53,288 bases of DNA from NCBI GenBank assembly GCA_002315255.1, contig DCGM01000113.1, positions 1 through 53,288 on the forward strand, in the 5' to 3' direction. Position 1 is the stretch's first letter. Each line of letters begins with the position of its first letter. Of the stretch, positions 9,144 through 17,572 are shown one piece after another. Made by a program: the position numbers and the translations under genes. This DNA comes from Lachnospiraceae bacterium UBA1778. Lineage in GTDB: Bacteria; Bacillota; Clostridia; Lachnospirales; Lachnospiraceae. The notes beneath the pieces were generated by a model. The model saw only the letters and a program-made list of their open reading frames with translations, made no database searches and was not told where the DNA came from.

Positions 9144-9833
9144 TTAGTAGAATCGCAGCAGGAGTTCCCGCCCGAGTGAAATAAAATAGGTGATGGCTTC
9201 CGATACCATACAGCAGATCAGAAGCAGGAGAACGACGATAACGACTGCGCCGACAATCGTCGCGAAGAGCGCGAGCACGGTCTGCCCGACCGTATACTCA
9301 TGAATCTTCATAAATGCGACAAAGAGAAGGAATACGCACCAGACGATGGCGAGGCCGGTAAAGAACGTATAGAGCGCACCCTCATCAGTCGTCAGAACAT
9401 TGCTCAAAAAGCAGGTCGGGATCATGATGAGCGGATACGGTGTCAGGGCATACCCGATTCCCATAAAGATTTCCTTCATCGTGCCCTTGCCGTCAAAAAG
9501 CGTCGTAAGCGCCCAGTTCGCGATGCCGATGATGATGAGCGGCAGAAGAATCTGCGCCATCTGAGTCCAGATATTGACCTGATTCCAGTTCACATTGATG
9601 AAGAGGAAGCTCGTAAACTGCATCTGCCAGATCGAGGCGACCAGTGTCAGGGCAATGATCACGAGCGCTGCAGCGAGCGTCCCGCGCTTCTCATGCTTCA
9701 GATCCCAGAACCCGTCAAACGGATGGACGATGACGTGAAACGCATACTTCAGCGAGCTGAAGAAGCATTTCCAATCGAGGGACTTAAACCTGGTTACGAT
9801 TGCGGATACGGATTTTTTCACGTTCGTCTTCAT
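9144..9833 (-). CDS. Yip1-domain-like membrane protein
   Basis: A 229-residue protein with five predicted membrane segments after a roughly 65-residue cytoplasmic N-terminus that contains HPFDGFWDLKHEKRG, a feature typical of bacterial Yip1-like proteins. Function is not established for bacterial members. The gene overlaps the end of the beta-propeller gene by 50 nt, with a GGAGGG site 13 nt before its ATG, so the two are tightly linked. Position between the two importer modules suggests a role in assembling or regulating them, which is inference. Confidence 0.7.
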   Translation of the reverse strand: MKTNVKKSVSAIVTRFKSLDWKCFFSSLKYAFHVIVHPFDGFWDLKHEKRGTLAAALVIIALTLVASIWQMQFTSFLFINVNWNQVNIWTQMAQILLPLIIIGIANWALTTLFDGKGTMKEIFMGIGYALTPYPLIMIPTCFLSNVLTTDEGALYTFFTGLAIVWCVFLLFVAFMKIHEYTVGQTVLALFATIVGAVVIVVLLLLICCMVSEAITYFISLGRELLLRFY

Positions 9834-11298
9834 ACGCCGCCATGTCCCTCCTTATTTTTTTGATTATTCTTATGACGAGAATGACTGCAATAAGGACGAG
9901 GAGCCCGATCAGGAAATAGATGAGGTTCTTCTCAATCCAGTCTTTCCGGTAAAGCTGCCATGCTTTCGAGTAATAATAGCGGTCCTTCGCATATCTGAGG
10001 TACTCGAGCGCTTCTTCATAGTCGCCATTCCGAAGAAGAATTTTACCGATGCCATCGTATGCCAGGATGCAGTTTCCGTTTCGGCGGAGGACTTCCTGCC
10101 ACGCTTCCATCGATTCCTCATAATGGCCGCTGTCATACTGTGTGACGGCATCCGAGTAAGCTTGGCCGTAGTCAGTCAGCTTAAGGACGGTCACGAAGCC
10201 GCTCTTTTCGTCAAGGACTAAGAGGTCATTGTTCCAATGCTCCAGCGCAACCGGGCTCTGGAAATAGCCCTTCCGGTTTCCGGCGCCTCCGAAAACATAC
10301 AGAGACTGGCCCTGTCCGTCGTATGCATAAATATAACAGAGCGTCTTATCGAGGCAGTAGAATACATCGTTATTGAGGACGGTGACATCCGCAAAGCGGC
10401 TGCAGTCGGAATCACTGTTCCAGTTCAATGCGCCGATGACCTTATCCGTGCGGATCATGATGTCGGACCCGTTATAGTTTAAGCGGCGCACAGGATTCGC
10501 ATCGCCATTCCAAAGGTCGCCTGTCGTAAACGTGTCAGTAGTGACGAACAGGAACCCGTCCGGTCCGATTGCGACGTTATTATATTCGGTCGGGACGAAG
10601 GAGGCGAGCTGCTCCTTCTGCGCCTCGGTCGAAACAAGTTTCCAGAAATAATCGATAATGTCAAATGTGACCGGCGAGGAGCCCATATAGCCGATAAAAT
10701 CGCCCTCTTCTGAGAATTCCATCAAGCCGCGGTTTACCGCATCCGCCTGGACGAAAATGCGCCCTCCGGCGGTAACGATCAGCTTCTCCGGCTTAAAATC
10801 CATCGCCTGGTCAAAACTTGTTGAGGTCGGTTTCACCGCTTCAAAAAGCAGGTTCAGATCGGAATCAACCACTAAAACATGATGGTTTCCGGTGTCTGCT
10901 ATATACAGTTTTCCGTCTTCTGTCACAAAGACGTCGCGCGGCGCGTTTAAGAGAAAGCCGCCGGCTTCCGTAATGATCCTCTCAAGCGAATAGCCGTTTT
11001 CAGACAGGTTGATCACAAGAATCCGGTTGTTTCCGGTATCGACGATATACGCCTGATTTCCCTGCACAAAAAGCCCCTGAGCCCCCGAAAGACGCCCGAC
11101 GCCCAAGATCGAGTTCACGTCAATGTCATAGCGGACCTCGTACGGGTCCGGTGCCGGCATTGCATTCCGGAAGTCATCATAGTTAAAGGAGTACGGCTGA
11201 TCAGTGTCTGCCGCAGACACGCTCTCCGCCATCAGCAGAAGGCATGCCAAAACAGACACCAGCACGGCTGTAAAATTTTTAAATAACCGCTTTTTCAA
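9784..11298 (-). CDS. NHL-type beta-propeller protein with TPR and membrane anchor
   Basis: A 504-residue protein. An N-terminal signal peptide is followed by NHL-like blades with repeated GN-x-RI/VLV motifs (for example VDTGNNRILVINL and ADTGNHHVLVVD), running to about residue 365. A TPR-like helical pair follows (residues 380-430), then a transmembrane helix near 455-475 and a very basic cytoplasmic tail. The start is TTG at 11298 with AGGAG seven bases upstream. Such propellers bind ligands or proteins; this one faces outward. It lies between permease and Yip1-like genes of the double importer operon. Role unknown. Confidence 0.8.
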   Translation of the reverse strand: MKKRLFKNFTAVLVSVLACLLLMAESVSAADTDQPYSFNYDDFRNAMPAPDPYEVRYDIDVNSILGVGRLSGAQGLFVQGNQAYIVDTGNNRILVINLSENGYSLERIITEAGGFLLNAPRDVFVTEDGKLYIADTGNHHVLVVDSDLNLLFEAVKPTSTSFDQAMDFKPEKLIVTAGGRIFVQADAVNRGLMEFSEEGDFIGYMGSSPVTFDIIDYFWKLVSTEAQKEQLASFVPTEYNNVAIGPDGFLFVTTDTFTTGDLWNGDANPVRRLNYNGSDIMIRTDKVIGALNWNSDSDCSRFADVTVLNNDVFYCLDKTLCYIYAYDGQGQSLYVFGGAGNRKGYFQSPVALEHWNNDLLVLDEKSGFVTVLKLTDYGQAYSDAVTQYDSGHYEESMEAWQEVLRRNGNCILAYDGIGKILLRNGDYEEALEYLRYAKDRYYYSKAWQLYRKDWIEKNLIYFLIGLLVLIAVILVIRIIKKIRRDMAAYEDEREKIRIRNRNQV

Positions 11299-11322
11299 CT
11301 GATTCTCCTGAAAAATACCCGT

Positions 11323-12183
11323 TTAATCCTTGATACCGGATGAAGCCATCGTTTCCATAACGTTCGACTGAGAAAGCACGAACGTAAGGATCGGGACAAT
11401 CATCATGATGACCGTAACTGCGGAAGCGACACCGGTACGGGCGACGCCGCCGTTCATGATCTGCTGGAGGGCGTACGGCAGCGTCTTCAGTTCTTCCGAG
11501 AAGATGAAGTTCGATGCCTTCGCGTTCCAGAGACCCTGAACCGAGAAGATGATGACAGTCACCCATGCGGGCTTCGACATCGGCATAATAATATTCCAGA
11601 AGGTCGCCCATTCAGACGAGCCGTCAATCTTCGCCGCCTCTAAGAGGACGTCCGGTATCCCTTCCATAAACTGCTTCGACAGGAACAAGCCCATCGGCAT
11701 GCCCATTGCCGGAACAATGACCGCCCAGTAGGTGTCGATCCAGCCTAAATCGGCCATAATGAGATAGTTCGGAATCGCCGTGACATAGCCCGAGAACATG
11801 AGCGAGGTGACGATTATCTTAAAAATCAGGCTGCGCCCTGGAAAATTCCCTTTGGCAATGACATACGCGCCCATCGACGTGATGATGACACAGCCGATCG
11901 TGCCGGTCACCGTAATAAAGAGCGTGTTAAAAAGATAACGCGAAAACGGAACCCATGACTGCGACATAATCGTGAAAAGGTCCGCAAAGTTGTCGAGTGT
12001 CGGATTCTTGACGAAGAACCGCGGAGGGAACACGAAGAGCTCGTCTAGCGGCTTAAACGCATTGCTGACCGCATAGACAAGCGGCAGAAGCATAAATGCT
12101 CCCGCAATCGCAAGGAATACATAGATCGCCGCATTCCCGGCGGTGCTCCGCCCTAATTGTCTTTTCTTCCTTCTTTTCGTCAT
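11323..12183 (-). CDS. Carbohydrate ABC transporter permease (MalG type), second importer
   Basis: A 286-residue membrane protein with six hydrophobic segments and the EAA loop LLEAAKIDGSSEWATFWNI near residue 190. It ends in SSGIKD, similar to other MalG-type partners. It follows the MalF-type gene by 31 nt and precedes the propeller gene by 24 nt. Together with the next gene and the large binding protein it forms the second importer. Confidence 0.93.
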   Translation of the reverse strand: MTKRRKKRQLGRSTAGNAAIYVFLAIAGAFMLLPLVYAVSNAFKPLDELFVFPPRFFVKNPTLDNFADLFTIMSQSWVPFSRYLFNTLFITVTGTIGCVIITSMGAYVIAKGNFPGRSLIFKIIVTSLMFSGYVTAIPNYLIMADLGWIDTYWAVIVPAMGMPMGLFLSKQFMEGIPDVLLEAAKIDGSSEWATFWNIIMPMSKPAWVTVIIFSVQGLWNAKASNFIFSEELKTLPYALQQIMNGGVARTGVASAVTVIMMIVPILTFVLSQSNVMETMASSGIKD

Positions 12184-12214
12184 ATATAATTCGTTTCCTG
12201 CTTTCCAGGTAGTA

Positions 12215-13153
12215 TCAGTTTCCGACTTTCTTCAGGAGGGACTGGACGATCTTATTACAAAGGATCATCGTCATAAAGAGCACCGTGGCGATAGCCGACG
12301 CATAACCCATATCGAACCGGACCGAGCCGTAGTCAATGAGATGGGTGACGACGGTTTCCGCCGCATAATCGGTACTGGGGAAGCCGGCGAGCGCCATCGT
12401 GACATCGGCGACGCCGAACGACTGCGTGATCGACATGACGGCGCCGAACAGAAGCATCGGCTTCATATTCGGGAGAACGACATACCAAAGCTCCTGCCAA
12501 CGGTTCTGGCAGCCGTCGATATAGCAAGCTTCAATCTGGCTCCGGTCAAGACCCTGAAGACCTGCGATGAAGGCTAAGAAACCGCTGCCAAGCGACATCC
12601 AGAGGATGACTAACAGGATGACCGGCATTATGTAATTCGGATCGGTGAGCCACTGGACCGGACTGTCGATGAGGCCGAGGTTCATGAGAAAAGCATTGAC
12701 ATAACCGTAAGCGTCACCGCTGAACATGATTCCCCAGATCAGGTAAACCTGGCCGGAAATCGTCGGCGCGTAGAAAATGACTACCGCGATCGTGCGGAGA
12801 GTCTTCGGAAGTTCATTGATGAGCCAGGCGAATACGAAGGATGCAAGATAACCGATCGGACCGGTAATCGCGGCAATGATGAACGTGTTCTTTAACGCGA
12901 TCAGGAAAACCTCGTCCGCTAGGAACAGGTTCACATAATTCCGGAGGCCGATATAGATCGGCGGCTGGAAGATGTTATAGTATGTAAAACTGTAGAAAAT
13001 GGAGACCGCCACCGGCGCAATGTAAAACCCAGCGAAAATAATCAGAAACGGTAGCAGAAAGAGGTACTGCGATTTCGATTTTTTCATCCGGCGCCAGGTA
13101 GTTTTCAGTTTGGAACGGGTCATGTCCCGAAACGTATCAAACCCTTTGCTCAT
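12215..13153 (-). CDS. Carbohydrate ABC transporter permease (MalF type), second importer
   Basis: A 312-residue permease. An N-terminal basic tail is followed by SKSQYLFLLPFLIIFAGFY as first membrane segment, and the EAA loop QIEACYIDGCQNRWQELWY lies near residue 220. Two starts are possible: an ATG at 13171 overlapping the upstream stop (ATGA), and the ATG at 13153 preceded by GGAGAGG at good spacing. I prefer 13153. Confidence 0.92.
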   Translation of the reverse strand: MSKGFDTFRDMTRSKLKTTWRRMKKSKSQYLFLLPFLIIFAGFYIAPVAVSIFYSFTYYNIFQPPIYIGLRNYVNLFLADEVFLIALKNTFIIAAITGPIGYLASFVFAWLINELPKTLRTIAVVIFYAPTISGQVYLIWGIMFSGDAYGYVNAFLMNLGLIDSPVQWLTDPNYIMPVILLVILWMSLGSGFLAFIAGLQGLDRSQIEACYIDGCQNRWQELWYVVLPNMKPMLLFGAVMSITQSFGVADVTMALAGFPSTDYAAETVVTHLIDYGSVRFDMGYASAIATVLFMTMILCNKIVQSLLKKVGN

Positions 13154-13167
13154 CGTTCCCTCTCCTT

Positions 13168-16068
13168 TCATTCCAGATTAAACTCTGCCCGCTTCTTTTC
13201 GATCTCATCATTAATCGTTTTGTTATAATCTAACAGTGTCTCACGCGGAACGGAGTCCTCGTTTACGACGCGACGGATCGCATTCACAATGTGTCGGCCG
13301 GTATAATAGCCGCCGGCGACTTCCTTGTTTGAGACCGTATAAGAACGCGCTTCATTCAGGATTGCCAGTTCTTCGGTGCTCCATGACAGCTGCTGGAAGG
13401 CTTCGACATTCGCAGTCATGTAGCGCGCGGAAGCACCCATCAGGCACTCCATTTCATTGCCGAAACGGGCCTGAGTTTCGGTGCTGACCCACCATTTTAA
13501 AAACTCCCATGCATTCTGTTTTTTCTGTTCGTCGTCAGTCTTCAGCATGAGGCAGCTCGAAACATAGGACATGACAGAATAGTCGATTGTCCCGTCCTCA
13601 CGCTCGGTTCCCGGGCTCAATGTGAAACTCCAAAGACCTTTTAACTCCGGTGCAAAGACCGCAAGCGTGTTCTGCGTGCCATAGTTCGTAATGCCGATCG
13701 GCATTTCACCGGAACGGAACCGGTCGACGAAGGAATAGTCACTCGCCTGCTCGTAATCTGTGTAGAATGACGCGTAACGCTCAAAAGCCTGAATCGCGCC
13801 CTCGTCATCGAGAAGCGCCCTCGTGCCCTCTTCGTCATAGAGGAGCGCGCCATTCTGATACATCATTGAGAAGAAGCCTGAAAGGTCGTAGCCGGATTTT
13901 TTCATAATATCTGGGAAACCGACCTGCATATTATTGTTCTGGAGGATCGGAAGGAGTTCCTCAAGTTCGTCCCAAGTCTTCGGCACTTCGACGCCAAGCT
14001 CCTCGAGAATATCTTCACGGTAATAAAGGACATTAAAGCCCTGTGTCTCCGGCAACGCGTAGAGCCCGCCTTCATACTCAAACGGCACCCAAGCGCTCTC
14101 GTCAAAGAGCTTTAAGATTTCCTCGCAGTCCTCAAACTGGCGGAGGTCTTCGACGGCGCCACGGAGCGCATAGTTGACCGGGTCGCCTTGGCCGGAAGAA
14201 AGGATGATGTCCGGTCCTGTTCCTGCCGCAATCGCGCTCATCACCGCGCCACTGTCGACAAGTTTTAAGTTAACTGCAATTCCTGTTTCCGGCGTAAACG
14301 TGTCATCAATGATCGTTTTTAAAATGTTTGCCTGGTCACGTCCGGTTAAAATCCACACCACGATCGATTCCTGGTCCTCGTGAACGTCTCCAAGGGTGTT
14401 ATAATCCGTTGTAAACGATGCGATAAAGGATCTGACCTCATGAGCGGCATGTGCGAAAAAACCCGCTTTTTCGATGTTCAGCAGCATGTCGGAAGAACGG
14501 ACTACGAGATAATCAACATCGAGCTGTGAGTTCGTAAGGTTCGTCATCGTCGTTCCGAGAGAAGTGATGTCATCGCGGAATGTGGAAAGCTGGCGCTTGA
14601 TAAGGTCCATATTTCCCACCCAGCGTTCGAGAAGCGCCGCCGTAACGGTGATGGTCGCGGTCCGCGAACTTCTTCCGCCCGTAACCTCGATCAGCTCGTC
14701 CGCAATCTTATAAAGACGCTGACTTTCGAGAAGCATCGTCTCCTTCATGTCGGGATATGGTCCTAAAATATCATAGTCACGATAACGGTCCGGATTTCGG
14801 CCCATGATGACTAACAGCTGGCGGTAAATCTCGTTTAGCCGGTAAATGCTGTCCTCTAGTTCGCCGAGAATCGGGGCGAGCTGGCCGAGCGTCACCTCGA
14901 GGCGGATCGTATGTGTGCCTTTTTCGAGATAGAAATCGTACTCTTTCTCGCCGTCTCCGAGCGTTTTCGTCACCCAGTCCGTGTCATAGCCGAACGCAAT
15001 CTCGCTCACTTCATCAAACGGCAGTGCGCCGTCGATCAAAAGTTTTCGAGAGGATTCCTGTCCGCGGTTATACGTCTGGCGCGCTTTAAACGCAATCCGG
15101 TAAAGGCCCGATTCCGGCACTTCGACCGTCCACTCGATCCATTGGCCGTTAACCGTCCAAGAGGAGCCGCCGATCTTATTTAACGTGGACAATGTGATAT
15201 TATAAGGCTCGGTGTCCGGCGCAGAATGATCCCATGTCGGATACAGCGATGCGGAAGAACGCAGCGTCGCGTCTTCTCCCTGAATCTTTTCAAAGAAACC
15301 TGTAGCGTTTCCTTCCGGATTTGCTGCCGAATATTCATGATAATTGACCGCATCCGTGACCGGAAGAATTCGGATTTCAGACAGGACGAGCGGCTCGCTC
15401 ACACCGGTCAGGCGGATCGTATTTTCGCCTGCGTTAAAGAAGATTTTATACGGCTCATTGACATAGCCGTTCATATCGTCTTCTACCGCTTTCGTCGCGT
15501 ACTGGAGGATCTCTACCTGCTGCGCGCGGATTTCATTGCCGCGGTTATCGGTCTTTCCGTCCGTTTCAGGATCATCCGTAAAGAAGCGGGTGAACGTCTG
15601 GCAGTCGAGGCCTCGGAAGAGTAACTTGCCGTTAATCAGGAGTTCCCTCTCCGGGTTGATGCCACGGGAAAGGACCGGGCAATAGACGAACTCCATATAA
15701 TAGAATCCAGTTTCAGGAATCGTTACCGTCCACTCGGCGAAACCGGTCTCTCCCGTTAATAGAACCTGCTTTTTTCCTTCATATTCGTCCAGGATTTCCG
15801 TGTTTTCGGAAGCCGAAACGGAAGCCGCCGGAATAACTGCGGAAAAGTCAGGGCAAGCCGTGTCCGGATGCTCTTCGAGATAACCCGTATATGTATTCTC
15901 ACGTGAGATGCTGCCGGCCTTTTCAGAGAGGTCGACCCCCGCATATTTTTCGCTATAATCGTCGGAAGCCTGTGTCAACCGGATCAGCACAATAATCCCT
16001 GCAAGCACAAGGCATGCAAGGGTCACGATCAGGATGGTCTTTAACGTTCTTTTTTTCTTTCCTACCAT
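13168..16068 (-). CDS. Very large membrane-anchored ABC solute-binding protein
   Basis: A 966-residue protein, about twice the normal size. It begins MVGKKKRTLKTILIVTLACL, a single membrane anchor with no lipobox. Two repeated beta-sandwich modules follow (about residues 60-250 and 255-400), each with an ETGFYYMEF or ESGLYRIAFK motif and a RLTGV/RLEVT motif typical of carbohydrate-binding jelly rolls. A helical linker comes next (to about 560), and the last 400 residues form a classic extracellular sugar-binding fold (VVWILTGRDQANILK onward). The upstream ATG at 16164 is rejected because 16068 has a GGGAG site. It is the first gene after an attenuator-like hairpin. The ligand is probably a large glycan. 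Confidence 0.85.
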   Translation of the reverse strand: MVGKKKRTLKTILIVTLACLVLAGIIVLIRLTQASDDYSEKYAGVDLSEKAGSISRENTYTGYLEEHPDTACPDFSAVIPAASVSASENTEILDEYEGKKQVLLTGETGFAEWTVTIPETGFYYMEFVYCPVLSRGINPERELLINGKLLFRGLDCQTFTRFFTDDPETDGKTDNRGNEIRAQQVEILQYATKAVEDDMNGYVNEPYKIFFNAGENTIRLTGVSEPLVLSEIRILPVTDAVNYHEYSAANPEGNATGFFEKIQGEDATLRSSASLYPTWDHSAPDTEPYNITLSTLNKIGGSSWTVNGQWIEWTVEVPESGLYRIAFKARQTYNRGQESSRKLLIDGALPFDEVSEIAFGYDTDWVTKTLGDGEKEYDFYLEKGTHTIRLEVTLGQLAPILGELEDSIYRLNEIYRQLLVIMGRNPDRYRDYDILGPYPDMKETMLLESQRLYKIADELIEVTGGRSSRTATITVTAALLERWVGNMDLIKRQLSTFRDDITSLGTTMTNLTNSQLDVDYLVVRSSDMLLNIEKAGFFAHAAHEVRSFIASFTTDYNTLGDVHEDQESIVVWILTGRDQANILKTIIDDTFTPETGIAVNLKLVDSGAVMSAIAAGTGPDIILSSGQGDPVNYALRGAVEDLRQFEDCEEILKLFDESAWVPFEYEGGLYALPETQGFNVLYYREDILEELGVEVPKTWDELEELLPILQNNNMQVGFPDIMKKSGYDLSGFFSMMYQNGALLYDEEGTRALLDDEGAIQAFERYASFYTDYEQASDYSFVDRFRSGEMPIGITNYGTQNTLAVFAPELKGLWSFTLSPGTEREDGTIDYSVMSYVSSCLMLKTDDEQKKQNAWEFLKWWVSTETQARFGNEMECLMGASARYMTANVEAFQQLSWSTEELAILNEARSYTVSNKEVAGGYYTGRHIVNAIRRVVNEDSVPRETLLDYNKTINDEIEKKRAEFNLE

Positions 16069-16097
16069 AGTATCTCCCGGAAAACGGCGACCGGAAT

Positions 16098-16133
16098 AAA
16101 AAAGCCGGAGGGACCGCATCTCTTCCCTCCGGC
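16098..16133 (-). terminator. Terminator-like hairpin in the leader of the double importer operon
   Basis: On the minus strand a 10-bp GC-rich stem (GCCGGAGGGA / TCCCTCCGGC, 16104-16133) is followed by TTTTTTATT. It lies downstream of a good promoter (16179-16208) and 36 nt upstream of the large binding-protein gene, so it behaves like a transcription attenuator. It could alternatively terminate read-through from the diesterase gene. Confidence 0.75.
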
Positions 16134-16178
16134 AGATGATACGGAACGCGCCGCAAATTGGCAAAATCTACTAAATAC

Positions 16179-16208
16179 ATTCTACCATACGGACACGCTA
16201 TCCGTAAA
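16179..16208 (-). promoter_or_regulatory. Extended -10 promoter of the double importer operon
   Basis: TTTACG (-35, 16203-16208), an 18-nt spacer ending in TGG, and TAGAAT (-10, 16179-16184) form an extended -10 promoter on the minus strand. Transcription would begin near 16172, about 40 nt before the terminator hairpin. Confidence 0.5.
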
Positions 16209-16237
16209 TTTCACTTTTTTTCAATTATCTGTACTTT

Positions 16238-17053
16238 TTATGCTTTTTCTTTTTCGTCTAAAAACTCCCGGCAATGCTTCGCCCAGTCCGTCTGGATAAT
16301 GTCATAGCCTTTCTCCGCAAGCCACCCCCAGCCCTTCTTCGGATCCAGAACGGAGACGAGGTCATTATGTCCCGCGGTCAGCACCGTCTTATAGTGGAAG
16401 ACGATCGCATTGACCCAGAGCTTCCGGTTCTTTTTGTGCATCATTTCGATATATTCTTCACTGCAGAGGATGCTGTCCTCCTTCTGGAAGCAGATCTCCG
16501 CGCCGAGGACGTTTAAGTTCATTTTGTCAATGATTTCGCTTGCGATATCCTCTTCGTAATAGACCGGCATATAGGGAATGTCCGGAGCCAGCTCTTCGAC
16601 CGCCTTCACGTCCTTCAGCCAATCTTCGCCGCGCACGCCGCTCTTTAAGATGATCTGCTCTTCCATCTTCATTTTCCGCGCCAATGCGACGACCTCCGGG
16701 AGGCACTCCCACGAGCGGTCCACGTTGATGAGGCAACGTCCCCGAAGATGCTCGAACGTATCTTCCAGCGTATAGACCGGATAAAATGTCTCATGGCCGT
16801 CCGGCATGCGCTGATAAAGCTTTTTTATCTCTTCCGCCGGCATCGCTTCGAGCGCGTGCGACGGGAGTCTGAGACGTGTCGGTTCCGTACCGGAATGATA
16901 AGTAAAAAGGACACCGTCCTGTGATTTCACAGCATCTAGTTCGACGATTTCCGCACCGTCTCGGAGTGCGATGTCGAACGCGTCCAGAGTATTCCCGAGG
17001 ACGTAGCCGCATTGATAAACGCCCTGGTGGGCCGCAACCATCGTATGTTTCAT
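16238..17053 (-). CDS. Divergent glycerophosphodiester phosphodiesterase family protein
   Basis: A 271-residue TIM-barrel protein of the GDPD/UgpQ family, which hydrolyses glycerophosphodiesters in the cytoplasm. The metal-binding ExD is present as E38-L-D40 and a histidine as H53. Two normally conserved features differ: the HR dipeptide is H9-Q10, and the E of the ENT motif is glycine (GNT at 20-22). The usual HD is HS at 53-54. Length is normal. These changes suggest an altered substrate or lost activity. It has its own promoter upstream and sits between the importer operon and an AbiEi-like remnant. Confidence 0.8.
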   Translation of the reverse strand: MKHTMVAAHQGVYQCGYVLGNTLDAFDIALRDGAEIVELDAVKSQDGVLFTYHSGTEPTRLRLPSHALEAMPAEEIKKLYQRMPDGHETFYPVYTLEDTFEHLRGRCLINVDRSWECLPEVVALARKMKMEEQIILKSGVRGEDWLKDVKAVEELAPDIPYMPVYYEEDIASEIIDKMNLNVLGAEICFQKEDSILCSEEYIEMMHKKNRKLWVNAIVFHYKTVLTAGHNDLVSVLDPKKGWGWLAEKGYDIIQTDWAKHCREFLDEKEKA

Positions 17054-17169
17054 ATCAGTTCCTTCCTGAAAGTGAGCCTATTCGCCATTTTTTTTGCATA
17101 GGGCTGCGCTCGGCGGCGCCCCATATGGCGCACCGTGTGATGCACTCACGGGCGGCTTCATCTTATATC

Positions 17170-17197
17170 ATTATAGCGCGGAAAACTGAAGCGACAA
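17170..17197 (-). promoter_or_regulatory. Promoter of the diesterase-like gene
   Basis: TTGTCG (17192-17197) and TATAAT (17170-17175) with a 16-nt spacer on the minus strand. The leader to the start codon is about 110 nt and contains a GC-rich inverted repeat around 17110-17135. Confidence 0.55.
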
Positions 17198-17338
17198 TTC
17201 TAATAATTTTTGATTATAAGACAAAGAGTCATCCCCTGTCTGTCCATGCACCGGATTTACTGTCCCAGAAAGAACTCCGTACAGTATCACCAAGAACGCT
17301 GTCCCATCTCGGTTCCATGAAAGCCGATTTTCCGTCCA

Positions 17339-17566
17339 TCACCTGCGAGAACGCGTCTTATTTGAATTCTTGTTTACGGCCAGATTCCATTCACCCGGTG
17401 TGCGGTCACTATACCAATAAAACCGAAGTGCTGAATTCATACACAAAATCCCGTCTGGAAACAAGCAGGTTATGGTTTTTACATCGCTGAAAATCTGTTC
17501 ATCCACCCATTGATAATAGCCAATACGCACTTTTTCGATATAGCCTTCTTGAAATTTGTCGAAGCT
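17339..17566 (-). pseudogene. Remnant of an AbiEi-like (type IV TA) antitoxin gene
   Basis: An open frame without a proper start runs from just before 17566 to a stop at 17339. It reads through KFQEGYIEKVRIGYYQW and FPDGILCMNSALRFYWYSD, then RTPGEWNLAVNKNSNKTR. This matches the internal part of winged-helix AbiEi-family regulators (RRGYYQW, LFPDG, DSALFYYGYSDRTP, KDSNKSR as I remember them). Both the N-terminal helix-turn-helix and the whole C-terminal half are missing, and it ends in RSRR and a stop. The right edge abuts the stop codon of the neighbouring beta-helix gene, so it is a deletion remnant. Confidence 0.65.
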
Positions 17567-17572
17567 GTGATG

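Noticed and set aside
17054..17160. Riboswitch in the diesterase leader
   Set aside because: GC-rich inverted repeats are present, but no known aptamer core could be recognised.
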